Shown in pieces: positions 34,378-42,868 of a stretch of DNA of 64,000 bases (positions are counted from its first letter, which is position 1; every line of letters begins with the position of its first letter). Origin of the DNA: JBOEGW01 sp050633625 (lineage in GTDB: Bacteria > Pseudomonadota > Alphaproteobacteria > Rhodobacterales > Rhodobacteraceae); assembly GCA_050633625.1 (NCBI GenBank), contig JBOEGW010000007.1:248001-312000 (forward strand), in the 5' to 3' direction. A model generated the notes under the pieces. The model saw nothing but the letters and a program-made list of their open reading frames with translations, searched no databases and was not told the origin of the DNA. Both the position numbers and the translations under genes were made by a program.

Positions 34378-35103
34378 ATGCACACCGACCTCACCCCGGA
34401 CCGCGACTTATCCGCCCAAATCGCACAAGCCATTCGCGATGCCATCATCGCTGGCACCTTGCGAGTGGACGAACGCCTGCCCTCTGAGGCGGAACTTGCT
34501 GATCAATTCAGCGTCTCACGCCCCACAGTGCGCGAAGCGCTCAAACGCCTTGCCGCGCAAAACCTGATCCGCACCCAGCGGGGCGCCACGGGCGGCGCTT
34601 TTGTGAACCGCATGTCCTTTGAAGAAGCCTATCCGCAGCAGGTCACCACCTCCACCTTGCTGCTGTCCATGAACGCCGTTGACTTCGACACCGCCGCCGA
34701 AGCCCGCTATGCGATGGAACGCGCCTGCGTTGCGCTTTCTGCCGCGCGCCGCACCCCCGATCACCTCGCCACCATGCGCGCGGAAATCCACCGCCAAGCG
34801 CAGCCCGGCCTGACGGATGAAGCCTTTTGCGCGTCCGATGTGGCCTTTCACCGCGCGCTGGTCGATGGTGCGGGCAACCCGGTCTTGTCCTACCAACTCA
34901 CAGGCGCCGTTGAAGCGATGCAGCCCCTCATGAACATGATCACCTTTTCTGCCCGCTCGCGTGAAGAGATTGTCGGCCTGCACAGCGCCATTGCCGACGC
35001 GATTGAAGCTGGAGATGCCCCGCGTGCCGAAACCGCCCTCGCGGACCTCGCCAGCTACACGCTCAAGGTTGCGGCGGACCTTCGGGCGGCGAAACAGGGC
35101 TAG
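34378..35103 (+). CDS. FadR-subfamily GntR transcriptional regulator
   Basis: A 241-residue regulator with an N-terminal winged helix-turn-helix (DAIIAGTLRVDERLPSEAEL and FSVSRPTVREALKRLAA, residues about 20-65) and a C-terminal FCD ligand-binding domain, whose metal ligands fit D and H residues in ASDVAFHRAL and later histidines (LHSAIADAI). It probably represses acuI and itself at the palindrome at 34332. The effector may be acrylate, acryloyl-CoA or 3-hydroxypropionate, by analogy only. Confidence 0.88.
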   Translation: MHTDLTPDRDLSAQIAQAIRDAIIAGTLRVDERLPSEAELADQFSVSRPTVREALKRLAAQNLIRTQRGATGGAFVNRMSFEEAYPQQVTTSTLLLSMNAVDFDTAAEARYAMERACVALSAARRTPDHLATMRAEIHRQAQPGLTDEAFCASDVAFHRALVDGAGNPVLSYQLTGAVEAMQPLMNMITFSARSREEIVGLHSAIADAIEAGDAPRAETALADLASYTLKVAADLRAAKQG

Positions 35104-35104
35104 C

Positions 35105-35902
35105 TTACGCGCGGGCCTCGACTTCGCGGTCAAGCTGCAGCACCAAACTCGCGATCCAAACCGCGCTCAGCACCTCAAACAAGAAAACGATCACCAGATC
35201 AAAAACGACAAGCGAGATCCCCCCCCAATTATAGGCCGCAAAAAACGCCCCCAATCCGATCGACATATAGATCAGGTTCGCAGCAACCCCAAGAAACCAA
35301 ATCTGCCAGGTCAAAGGCTTTGTCGCGCGCCAGCTTTCACGAAATCCCATGTCCTGCCCCCGCGCTCGTGTCGGGAGCACAAGGCTGATGCGCAGCGCGA
35401 CCCACGGCGCCACAAGCGCTGTGGCGATGATGGGTAAATACGACAGAACCAATTGTCCACGGGTCGGATACTGAAAGTTGCTCATGATTTCATTGGCCGC
35501 CCCGGGGTCGAAAGAACCTTCAATGACGTAGTCAAATTGGACCGCCTGAATATATTCTATGACGCCTTGAATAACTGTGGAAAGGAGCAACACTGGCACA
35601 ACAGCCACCAGTCCCATGAGAAAAAAGTCCAGCGTGTATTTGATCAGCGGTACAGGCTTGAGTGCCTTTGGTCTCGTACCGTCAGCCGCCGCCGCCCTGT
35701 GCCAGGACCAGCTAATCCAGACAAGCATTCCGAAAGAGATCAAACGCCCTTGAACCTCGGACCCATCGACGTACGGCCAAACACCCCCCAAAGCGGCGAA
35801 CACCAAGAGCACCACCCACTCGCCCCGCAACAGCCCCCAAAGCCCATTGTAAACCTCGGCAAAACTTCGCTTCAAAATCACAAACCACAGGCCCATTGGC
35901 AT
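35105..35902 (-). CDS. hypothetical integral membrane protein
   Basis: A 265-residue protein with about six hydrophobic segments (WVVLLVFAALGGVWPYV, LISFGMLVWISWSW, FFLMGLVAVVPVLLLSTVI, YLPIIATALVAPWVAL, IWFLGVAANLIYMSIGLGAFF, LVIVFLFEVLSAVWIASLVL). I do not recognise the family. The layout resembles small multi-pass proteins of the DUF4013/glycerophosphoryl-like type, but no motif decides it. Its stop is 1 base after the convergent regulator gene's stop. The start could be either of two ATGs two codons apart. Confidence 0.65.
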   Translation of the reverse strand: MPMGLWFVILKRSFAEVYNGLWGLLRGEWVVLLVFAALGGVWPYVDGSEVQGRLISFGMLVWISWSWHRAAAADGTRPKALKPVPLIKYTLDFFLMGLVAVVPVLLLSTVIQGVIEYIQAVQFDYVIEGSFDPGAANEIMSNFQYPTRGQLVLSYLPIIATALVAPWVALRISLVLPTRARGQDMGFRESWRATKPLTWQIWFLGVAANLIYMSIGLGAFFAAYNWGGISLVVFDLVIVFLFEVLSAVWIASLVLQLDREVEARA

Positions 35903-36000
35903 GCCTTTCTAACCATTCAATCAACAGCTGACATCATAAAGCTCACCGCTCCCGCGTCCAGACCACACCCTCGACCAAACCATCCTTGGCCAAACGCCCC

Positions 36001-36029
36001 TTTTCAAACACCTCATCCGCCCCTATATA
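36001..36029 (+). promoter_or_regulatory. putative promoter of ssrA
   Basis: TTTTCA (36001-36006), a 17-base spacer and TATATA (36024-36029). Initiation about 7 bases later would start the RNA at the GTCC-TTCG-GGAC hairpin that opens the tmRNA precursor. Confidence 0.5.
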
Positions 36030-36035
36030 CACCCT

Positions 36036-36345
36036 GTCCTTCGGGACTATGGACATAAACGCGCTCGTAATAAGCGGCTCGGACCCGGGGGCGGTACCCG
36101 GCGTCTCCACCAAACATCCTTCATTTGGGGATCATGGGGACGAAATAGGATCGACGGACGTCTAAAGGGGTTAGCTTTGTTTCGGTGAGTTACCACCGTT
36201 ATCGGTACATTTAAGCTAGTTGCAAATGACAACAAAGCTCCGATGGCTCTGGCTGCGTAAGCGGTTCGATCTATCGAAAACTAAGCCCTTGCGCCTAGCC
36301 GCGTAAGGCGGGGTTCGCAGGTACCTGGCAACAGAAACCTGCACC
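36036..36345 (+). ncRNA. ssrA: tmRNA, circularly permuted two-piece alphaproteobacterial type
   Basis: The acceptor piece comes first and ends in GTCTCCACCA (CCA at 36110-36112), with a T-arm CCGGG/CCCGG around GGCGGTA. After a ~23-base intervening segment the coding piece begins at GGGGACGAAATAGGATCGAC (36136); its GGGGAC pairs with GTCTCC to rebuild the tRNA-like end. The tag frame is 36222-36260: ANDNKAPMALAA then TAA. The RNA rescues stalled ribosomes and marks peptides for ClpXP. Outer ends are estimated from a 5' hairpin at 36036-36047 and a closing stem at 36317-36343. Confidence 0.95.
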
Positions 36346-36637
36346 TTTCCCCAGCCTTCTTCGCCCCGTTTTCCTGAACGTCCCGCTCAAAGGGGCTCGT
36401 TGTGGCGTTCAAGGTGGCGCTCAAGGTGACGCGGTTGATTGCCCCGCGAAAGTACCCCCAGATCACGCCGGTCATATGCGCCGGTGAATTGTGCGCTTTT
36501 TGACTCACCCGCGCAGTGGTCGCTTTCAATCTCGCGCCGCCCTCACTCGCGTTTCATAGCCAGTCTTGCCGGTGACGCTTCCCCCTTTTCATCGCCTCCG
36601 AATCCCGTATGTTGGGCGTACAACCTTGGGAATTGCT
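36346..36637. other. intergenic region between ssrA and sspB
   Basis: About 290 bases without a supported gene. A minus-strand frame here (36281-36529) overlaps the tmRNA and looks spurious. A short similar pair, TTCAAGGTGGCG and CTCAAGGTGACG, occurs near 36409-36433. I see no convincing terminator or promoter hexamers. Confidence 0.5.
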
Positions 36638-37150
36638 ATGACCCCGACGATCGACTACGGAAACCTAATGCATGACGCCATGCGGAGCCTGATCCGCAAG
36701 GTGCTTGAGGATGTGGCCAAGAACGGCTTGCCAGGCGCGCATCATTTCTTCATCAGCTTTGACACCCGCCATGAAGACGTTGAGCTTGCTCAATGGCTGG
36801 CGGATCGGTTTCCCGATGACATGACAATCGTTATGCAGCACTGGTTCGAAGATCTGGATGTCGGCGAGGACGGCTTTGGCGTCACGCTGAGCTTTGGCGA
36901 CAACCCTGAGCGCGTGTTCGTCCCCTATGATGCGATCCGCACCTTCGTTGATCCCTCCGTTGAATTTGGCCTGCGCTTTGAAAGCCATGAGGACGATGAA
37001 GACGGGTTCGAGGACGATGAAGACGATGGTGACGTTGATGTGGACGCCCTCGCCTCGCTGCCGATCCGCGAGCCGCGCGAGGGCGATGCAAAACCCGCCG
37101 CCAAGGACAAAGACGCCGAAGTGGTGTCGCTTGATAGTTTCAGGAAATAG
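36638..37150 (+). CDS. sspB: SspB-type ClpXP adaptor (alpha class)
   Basis: A 170-residue protein. The N-terminal substrate-binding core (about 1-110: LPGAHHFFISFDTRHEDVEL, MTIVMQHWFEDLDV, FGVTLSFGDNPERVFVPYDAI) matches alphaproteobacterial SspB. An acidic linker (about 115-140) leads to a conserved end VVSLDSFRK that fits the ClpX-tethering motif. It delivers ssrA-tagged proteins to ClpXP. It lies just downstream of ssrA itself, so tag source and tag adaptor are neighbours. The start at ATG 36638 is set by the core; a longer in-frame extension lacks family sequence. Confidence 0.92.
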   Translation: MTPTIDYGNLMHDAMRSLIRKVLEDVAKNGLPGAHHFFISFDTRHEDVELAQWLADRFPDDMTIVMQHWFEDLDVGEDGFGVTLSFGDNPERVFVPYDAIRTFVDPSVEFGLRFESHEDDEDGFEDDEDDGDVDVDALASLPIREPREGDAKPAAKDKDAEVVSLDSFRK

Positions 37151-37156
37151 ACGCAG

Positions 37157-37738
37157 GTGTTTGGCTTCAGGAAAAAAGCCACCAGCCCGATATATCTGAC
37201 AGCAAAGCTTCCTTTGCAAATATGCCCCATCGACCGCGGCACCTTTTTCGAAGACCCTCTGAATGCAGCATTGGAGAGCAAGGGGATCGGAACAGTCAGC
37301 GGCGGCGGAACCTTGATGGGGACAGATGGGTTTGCCCAACATGTCGATCTTGAACTCCGCCTTACAGACACAAGCGAAGGCGCCCTTGATTTCGTTGTTC
37401 AGACGATCGAAGACCTTGGCGCGCCCAAGGGCAGCACTTTGCTCAATGATGACGCCAAGTCCCTGCGCCAGTTTGGGCGCATGGAGATCACAGCGATTTC
37501 ACTCAACGGACAAGACCTTGCGCCAGAGGTTTACGAGTCATTTGACTCAGACGTTTTCGTGCAAACACTGGCCAGCGCCCTGAAGGATGCCGGACGCTAC
37601 CAAGGCCACTTTATCGGCCCTAAATGGGCGCGGTTTTTCTTCGCCGGGCCTTCCTATCGTGACATGGAAGCGGTCTTGACGCCGCTGGTCACGCAGGCGG
37701 CAATTGGTGAAGGCTGCGAGGTTTTCCAGCTCGCTTAG
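37157..37738 (+). CDS. hypothetical protein following sspB
   Basis: A 193-residue soluble protein that I do not recognise. It starts with GTG 6 bases after the sspB stop, so it is very likely co-transcribed. Features: MFGFRKKA basic start, GTVSGGGTLMG loop, and FIGPKWARFFFAGPSYRDMEAVL near the C-terminus. The alternating hydrophobic pattern suggests an alpha/beta fold with no catalytic signature. The neighbourhood hints at proteolysis or stress, but no function can be given. Confidence 0.75.
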   Translation: MFGFRKKATSPIYLTAKLPLQICPIDRGTFFEDPLNAALESKGIGTVSGGGTLMGTDGFAQHVDLELRLTDTSEGALDFVVQTIEDLGAPKGSTLLNDDAKSLRQFGRMEITAISLNGQDLAPEVYESFDSDVFVQTLASALKDAGRYQGHFIGPKWARFFFAGPSYRDMEAVLTPLVTQAAIGEGCEVFQLA

Positions 37739-37841
37739 CGCCGGGTTTGTCCTGCATGTTAACGCTATACAACGGTATACAGCCTTGCCTTTCGCGCAGG
37801 CGTTGCTAAACCCATGGCAACTTGATCCGAGGAGGCATCCC

Positions 37842-39236
37842 ATGACCGCGACACGCACCGAAACCGACAGCTTTGGCCCGCTCGAAGTTCCTTCCGACAA
37901 ATACTGGGGCGCGCAAACGCAACGCTCGTTGATGAACTTTCCAATTGGCTGGGAAAAACAGCCAGTTGCCATCGTGCGCGCGCTCGGTGTGATCAAGAAA
38001 GCCTGCGCCCAAGCGAACAAAGCGAATGGCGACATGGACGGCAAAATCGCGGATGCGGTGATTACGGCGGCTGGCGAAGTGTTTGAGGGCAAGTTCGACG
38101 ACAACTTCCCGTTGGTCGTTTGGCAAACCGGGTCAGGCACCCAGTCCAACATGAACGCGAATGAGGTCATCGCCAACCGTGCGATTGAAATCCTCGGCGG
38201 TGTGATCGGCTCCAAAGACCCGGTGCACCCTAATGATCACTGCAACATGGGGCAATCTTCAAACGACACATTCCCCACCGCCATGCATATCGCAACCGCC
38301 ATGTCTGTGCGCGATGTGTTGCTACCGGGCCTTGAAAAATTCGCCGCCGAACTGGAGGCCAAATCGGCTGAATTCAAAGACATCATCAAAATTGGCCGCA
38401 CCCACACGCAAGACGCGACACCGCTCACGCTGGGCCAGGAATTTTCCGGCTACGCCCATATGATCCGCCAAGGCATCGCGCGCATCACCGCCGCCCTGCC
38501 CGGCATTTATGAGCTGGCACAAGGCGGCACCGCCGTGGGCACCGGCCTTAATACGAAACCCGGCTGGGGCGAACAGGTTGCGGCAAATATGGCCGAAATC
38601 ACAGGGCTGCCCTTTGTGACGGCTCCCAACAAATTCGAAGCGCTCAGCGCGCATGACGCTATGGTCTTCTTGTCGGGCGCCATCGCCACGGTAGCCGGAT
38701 CCGCCTATAAAATCGCCAATGACATTCGCTTTCTTGGCTCTGGTCCGCGCTCCGGTCTCGGTGAGTTGATCCTGCCTGAAAACGAGCCGGGCAGCTCGAT
38801 CATGCCGGGCAAAGTGAACCCCACCCAAGCCGAAGCTCTGACCCAAGTGGCCGCTCATATCATGGGCAATGATGCTGCTATGAAATTTGCAGGCTCCCAA
38901 GGTCACTTTGAGCTGAACGTCTATAACCCAATGATGAGCTACAACCTGCTTCAGTCGATCCAGCTCCTTGGTGACGCCGCAGATAGCTTCACCGAGCGGA
39001 TGTTGTCGGGCATCAAAGCCAATGAACCGCGCATTGATAAACTGATGAAAGAAAGCCTGATGCTCGTCACTGCATTGGCGCCGACCATCGGGTATGACAA
39101 CGCCACAAAGGTCGCGAAAACGGCGCATAAAAACGGCACAACCTTGAAAGAGGAAGCCATCGCACTGGGCTTTGTCGACAGTGAGACCTTTGATGCCGTT
39201 GTGCGCCCGGAGCAGATGATCGGGCCAAAAGCCTAA
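37842..39236 (+). CDS. fumC: fumarate hydratase class II
   Basis: A 464-residue iron-independent fumarase of the TCA cycle. GSGTQSNMNANEVIANRA, KIGRTHTQDATPLTLGQE and the superfamily signature GSSIMPGKVNPTQ are all present. ATG 37842 has GAGGAGG 6 bases upstream; in-frame codons further upstream carry no family sequence. A terminator follows at 39259, so downstream DUF4169/RHH genes may have their own promoter. Confidence 0.96.
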   Translation: MTATRTETDSFGPLEVPSDKYWGAQTQRSLMNFPIGWEKQPVAIVRALGVIKKACAQANKANGDMDGKIADAVITAAGEVFEGKFDDNFPLVVWQTGSGTQSNMNANEVIANRAIEILGGVIGSKDPVHPNDHCNMGQSSNDTFPTAMHIATAMSVRDVLLPGLEKFAAELEAKSAEFKDIIKIGRTHTQDATPLTLGQEFSGYAHMIRQGIARITAALPGIYELAQGGTAVGTGLNTKPGWGEQVAANMAEITGLPFVTAPNKFEALSAHDAMVFLSGAIATVAGSAYKIANDIRFLGSGPRSGLGELILPENEPGSSIMPGKVNPTQAEALTQVAAHIMGNDAAMKFAGSQGHFELNVYNPMMSYNLLQSIQLLGDAADSFTERMLSGIKANEPRIDKLMKESLMLVTALAPTIGYDNATKVAKTAHKNGTTLKEEAIALGFVDSETFDAVVRPEQMIGPKA

Positions 39237-39258
39237 AAACCTGCACATCACAAAAATC

Positions 39259-39287
39259 AGCCCTTCGCCCCGCGCGAGGGGCTTTTT
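39259..39287 (+). terminator. intrinsic terminator of fumC
   Basis: AGCCCTTCG (39259-39267) pairs with CGAGGGGCT (39275-39283, one G-U) and runs into TTTTT. Confidence 0.8.
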
Positions 39288-39317
39288 CTTTACGCATTTT
39301 GGCGCAATGATAGGCGC

Positions 39318-39494
39318 ATGAGCAAAATCGTCAGCCTCACTCAGGCCCGCAAGACCAAAGCCAAAAACGCAAAGCGCGCGAAAGCAAATGAAAACGCTCT
39401 GCGTTTTGGGCGCAGCAAGGCGGAAAAAGACTTGGAAAAACGCCGCGCCGAAAAAGCAGCGCGCGATCTTGAAGGCCATAAACGTGACGACTGA
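39318..39494 (+). CDS. DUF4169 family protein
   Basis: A 58-residue, very basic, Lys/Ala/Arg-rich protein (MSKIVSLTQARKTKAKNAKR at the N-terminus). The IVSLxQARKxKAR-type opening and the charged helix match DUF4169, a short alphaproteobacterial family of unknown function. The ATG lies 31 bases after the fumC terminator. It overlaps the next gene by 11 bases; fumC-DUF4169-RHH is a recurrent order in Rhodobacterales as I recall. Confidence 0.82.
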   Translation: MSKIVSLTQARKTKAKNAKRAKANENALRFGRSKAEKDLEKRRAEKAARDLEGHKRDD

Positions 39495-39711
39495 TGGGCG
39501 CCCCAAAAAGCACTCGCTCACATTGCACGGGCATCGAACCTCGGTGTCGCTGGAAGATGAATTCTGGCAAGCTTTTCGAGACATTGCCCGCGAAAAAAAC
39601 AAAGGGATCAATGAGTTGACGGCGGAAATTGATGCAGCGCGTGGCGTATCCTCCGGGCTGGCCTCCGCCATCCGCCTTTATGTTCTCAACCACTATCGGC
39701 GGCCGGGCTGA
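39484..39711 (+). CDS. ribbon-helix-helix domain protein
   Basis: A 75-residue protein. RTSVSLEDEFWQAFRDIARE followed by INELTAEIDAAR fits a ribbon-helix-helix DNA-binding fold of the COG4321 type. The start is taken as GTG at 39484 because GAAGG stands 8 bases upstream and the family begins there; it overlaps the DUF4169 stop. Possibly a small regulator of neighbouring genes or of itself; the target is unknown. Confidence 0.78.
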   Translation: MTTDGRPKKHSLTLHGHRTSVSLEDEFWQAFRDIAREKNKGINELTAEIDAARGVSSGLASAIRLYVLNHYRRPG

Positions 39712-39719
39712 CGCCCGGC
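39702..39719 (+). repeat. hairpin at the RHH stop codon, 5' of core copy C
   Basis: GCCGGGC (39702-39708), loop TGAC containing the stop codon, GCCCGGC (39713-39719). A perfect 7-bp stem standing 17 bases before the recurring 26-nt core. Confidence 0.75.
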
Positions 39720-39736
39720 AGTTTTCATGCCTGCGG

Positions 39737-39762
39737 CGCGGATATTTTTAGAACACTGAAAA
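39737..39762 (+). repeat. intergenic core element, copy C
   Basis: CGCGGATATTTTTA then GAACACTGAAAA; 3' of the RHH gene, same sense, ending 3 bases before the uvrA stop on the other strand. Confidence 0.75.
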
Positions 39763-39765
39763 CAG

Positions 39766-42627
39766 CTAGGCGCGCTTGCCTGACGGGTCCAACATGTCCT
39801 TAAGGTATTGACCAGTATAGCTTCCGGCGGTTTTTGAAACCTTTTCAGGGGTGCCCGTGGCGACGATCTTCCCGCCACCATCTCCGCCTTCCGGACCAAT
39901 GTCCAAGACCCAATCCGCAGTTTTGACGACATCCAGGTTATGCTCGATCACAACGACAGAATTTCCTTGATCCACAAGTTCATGCAACACTTCAAGAAGC
40001 TTGCGTACATCCTCGAAATGTAAGCCAGTTGTCGGCTCATCCAAGATATAGAGAGTGCGCCCGGTGGAGCGTTTTGCCAGCTCTTTTGACAGTTTGACGC
40101 GTTGCGCTTCGCCGCCTGACAAAGTTGTCGCTTGTTGCCCGACTTTGATGTAGCCAAGGCCCACGCGCATCAAAGCGTCCATCTTGTCGCGTATCTGTGG
40201 CACCGCCTGAAAAAACGCCTGCGCATCTTCAACTGTCATATCAAGAACATCGGCTATGCTCTTGCCTTTAAAGCGAACTTCCAGAGTTTCGCGGTTGTAG
40301 CGATGGCCGTTGCAGGTTTCGCATTCCACATAGACATCGGGCAAAAAATGCATCTCGATCTTGATCACGCCATCGCCCTGACAGGCTTCGCAGCGCCCGC
40401 CCTTGACGTTAAAGGAGAACCGTCCCGGCTTATATCCGCGCGCTTTCGCCTCGGGCAGCCCGGCAAACCAATCGCGGATTGGGGTGAAGGCCCCCGTGTA
40501 AGTCGCTGGATTTGAACGCGGAGTCCGGCCAATTGGGCGCTGATCAATGTCGATCACCTTGTCCAGATGCTCTAACCCTTTGATGGTTTCGCAAGGCGCA
40601 GGTGTCTGGCGCGCCCCGTTCAGGCGCATCGAGGCCGTTTTGAAAAGCGTTTCAATTGTGAGCGTCGATTTTCCGCCGCCCGACACGCCTGTCACACAGA
40701 CAAATTTGCCAAGTGGGAAATCCGCCGTCACCTTTTTCAGGTTGTTGCCAGTGGCCTTCACGACACTCACAGTCTTGCCATTGCCTTTGCGCCGGGTTGC
40801 GGGCACCGCGATTTCGCGCGCCCCGGACAGATATTGCCCCGTCAATGAGGCGGGATCCGCGACGATTTGAGCGGGCGTGCCTTTTGCCACGACCTGACCG
40901 CCGTGAACACCCGCCCCCGGACCAATATCAAACACATAGTCCGCTTCGCGCACAGCTTCCTCGTCATGCTCCACAACGATCACCGTATTCCCTTGATCTC
41001 GCAGGTTTTTCAGCGTTCCAATCAGGCGATCATTGTCGCGCTGATGCAGCCCGATTGACGGCTCATCAAGCACATACAAAACGCCAGTCAGCGCAGAGCC
41101 GATCTGGCTTGCAAGACGAATGCGCTGGCTCTCGCCCCCCGACAAGGTACCGGAATTGCGGCTCAAAGTGAGATAATCCAGCCCCACATTCACCAAAAAC
41201 CCAAGTCGCTCACGAATTTCCTTCAGGATCGCGCGGGCAATCTCGTTCTTCTGCTTCGAAAGCGCTGAAGGCACAGTATCGCACCACTCAAAGGCCTCGC
41301 GGATCGACATTTGAACGACCTGCCCAACGTGTTGATCGCCAATGCGCACCGCCAAAGCCTCTTCGCGCAGACGGAACCCACCGCAGGCGCCACAAGGCCG
41401 GTTGTTTTGATATTTTTCGAATTTCTCACGGATCCAATCGCTATCTGTCTGCCGATACCGCCGCTCGATATTGGGAATCACGCCCTCATAGGGCCGCGCA
41501 ACCTCATAAACCCGCCCGCCGTCATCGAAGCGGAACGGAATTTCATCCTCGCCAGAGCCAAACAGCAAGACCTCCTGAACCTTTTTCGAAAGATCCTTCC
41601 AGCGCGATTGCGGATCAAACCCGTAAAACTTTCCGAGCGCTTCCATCGCCTGTTTAAAGAACGGCGTCCCCCCTTCGGGCCAGTTGGCCGCGGCCAGGTC
41701 GAACAGTTTAAGTGTCTGATCTGGCACCAAAAGACGCGCATCAAAGAACAGCTCTACCCCAAGCCCATCGCATTTCGGGCACGCCCCAAAAGGCGCGTTG
41801 AACGAAAACAAGCGCGGCTCGATTTCTGGAATTGTGAAGCCAGACACGGGGCATGCGAAATTCTCAGAAAAGGTGATACGCTCCGGTTCGCCCTCGTCAT
41901 CCTTGGGAGCGGTCTCCAAAATGGCGATACCATCCGCAAGATCGAGCGCCGTGCGCAAACTGTCTGCAAGGCGCGTTTCCAGCCCCTCACGCACCACGAT
42001 CCGATCCACCACAACATCGATGTCATGCCGGAAATTCTTCGCAAGTTTGGGCGGATTCTCCAATTCGTAAAAGCCACCATCCACCTTGACCCGTTGAAAG
42101 CCTTGTTTGCGCAAGTCCGCGAATTCTTTGCGGTATTCACCTTTGCGATCCCGCACGATGGGCGCGAGCAAATAGGCGCGACTGCCCTCCTCCATCGCCA
42201 TGACGCGATCAACCATGTCCTGCACCTGCTGCGCTTCAATCGGCAGGCCAGTCGTTGGCGAATACGGCGTGCCCGCGCGGGCAAACAACAGCCGCATATA
42301 GTCGTAAATCTCGGTCACAGTGCCCACGGTGGAGCGCGGGTTTTTCGAGGTTGTTTTTTGTTCGATTGAAATCGCCGGGGATAGACCGGAGATATGATCT
42401 ACATCCGGTTTTTCCATCATATCAAGGAATTGGCGCGCATAGGCCGAGAGGCTCTCAACGTAGCGACGTTGACCTTCGGCATAGATCGTGTCAAAGGCCA
42501 GCGAGGATTTTCCGGAGCCTGACAATCCCGTAATCACGACCAATTGGTCGCGCGGAATATCCACATCGATGTTTTTCAGGTTATGTTCCCGCGCGCCGCG
42601 CACTTCGACAAATTTTTGATCAGCCAT
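39766..42627 (-). CDS. uvrA: excinuclease ABC subunit A
   Basis: A 953-residue ATPase that recognises bulky DNA damage and loads UvrB in nucleotide excision repair. Two ABC modules are visible: Walker A GLSGSGKSSLAFDT and GVSGGGKSTLTIET, with signatures SGGESQRIRLA and LSGGEAQRVKLS. Zinc-module cysteines appear as CPKC, CGAC, CEAC and CETC. ATG 42627 has GGAGG upstream. A LexA-type box 74 bases before the start indicates SOS control. Confidence 0.97.
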   Translation of the reverse strand: MADQKFVEVRGAREHNLKNIDVDIPRDQLVVITGLSGSGKSSLAFDTIYAEGQRRYVESLSAYARQFLDMMEKPDVDHISGLSPAISIEQKTTSKNPRSTVGTVTEIYDYMRLLFARAGTPYSPTTGLPIEAQQVQDMVDRVMAMEEGSRAYLLAPIVRDRKGEYRKEFADLRKQGFQRVKVDGGFYELENPPKLAKNFRHDIDVVVDRIVVREGLETRLADSLRTALDLADGIAILETAPKDDEGEPERITFSENFACPVSGFTIPEIEPRLFSFNAPFGACPKCDGLGVELFFDARLLVPDQTLKLFDLAAANWPEGGTPFFKQAMEALGKFYGFDPQSRWKDLSKKVQEVLLFGSGEDEIPFRFDDGGRVYEVARPYEGVIPNIERRYRQTDSDWIREKFEKYQNNRPCGACGGFRLREEALAVRIGDQHVGQVVQMSIREAFEWCDTVPSALSKQKNEIARAILKEIRERLGFLVNVGLDYLTLSRNSGTLSGGESQRIRLASQIGSALTGVLYVLDEPSIGLHQRDNDRLIGTLKNLRDQGNTVIVVEHDEEAVREADYVFDIGPGAGVHGGQVVAKGTPAQIVADPASLTGQYLSGAREIAVPATRRKGNGKTVSVVKATGNNLKKVTADFPLGKFVCVTGVSGGGKSTLTIETLFKTASMRLNGARQTPAPCETIKGLEHLDKVIDIDQRPIGRTPRSNPATYTGAFTPIRDWFAGLPEAKARGYKPGRFSFNVKGGRCEACQGDGVIKIEMHFLPDVYVECETCNGHRYNRETLEVRFKGKSIADVLDMTVEDAQAFFQAVPQIRDKMDALMRVGLGYIKVGQQATTLSGGEAQRVKLSKELAKRSTGRTLYILDEPTTGLHFEDVRKLLEVLHELVDQGNSVVVIEHNLDVVKTADWVLDIGPEGGDGGGKIVATGTPEKVSKTAGSYTGQYLKDMLDPSGKRA

Positions 42628-42700
42628 CACCACCTCCAAACACACCCCGTGTTTATGCGTTGTCTACGCGATTGCGCCGGGCGCGCCAACGAAAAAGTGA

Positions 42701-42715
42701 GAACGAAGGGCGAAC
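42701..42715. promoter_or_regulatory. LexA (SOS) box, alphaproteobacterial type
   Basis: GAAC-GAAGGGC-GAAC, exactly the GAAC-N7-GAAC (equivalently GTTC-N7-GTTC) direct repeat used by alphaproteobacterial LexA. It lies 74 bases upstream of uvrA, a classical SOS gene. Confidence 0.75.
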
Positions 42716-42810
42716 GCAAGCCAAAGGCCGCGCCCAGGCCAAGGGTTTACGGGGCAATAAAGGGACCGGATCATTGGATAGCCAAAAAACGGATGTCTTG
42801 TGCTTTGCCG

Positions 42811-42838
42811 TTGAAACATTCACATCCACGCATATATT
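42811..42838 (+). promoter_or_regulatory. sigma-70 type promoter of the rhodanese gene
   Basis: TTGAAA (42811-42816), a 16-base spacer and TATATT (42833-42838), 30 bases before the ATG. Confidence 0.6.
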
Positions 42839-42868
42839 GGACACAGGATCAGAATAGGAACCAGAGAC

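Noticed and set aside
36281..36529. Minus-strand 82-codon frame
   Set aside because: Overlaps the 3' part of the tmRNA gene and has no family signature; likely chance.
37764..37783. Palindrome TATAC-AACG-GTATA upstream of fumC
   Set aside because: Arms are only 5 bp and no regulator gene adjoins; this length is expected by chance in such a window.
42660..42857. Plus-strand 65-codon frame upstream of the rhodanese gene
   Set aside because: Covers the LexA box and the rhodanese promoter, Arg/Lys-rich low-complexity product, no ribosome site.
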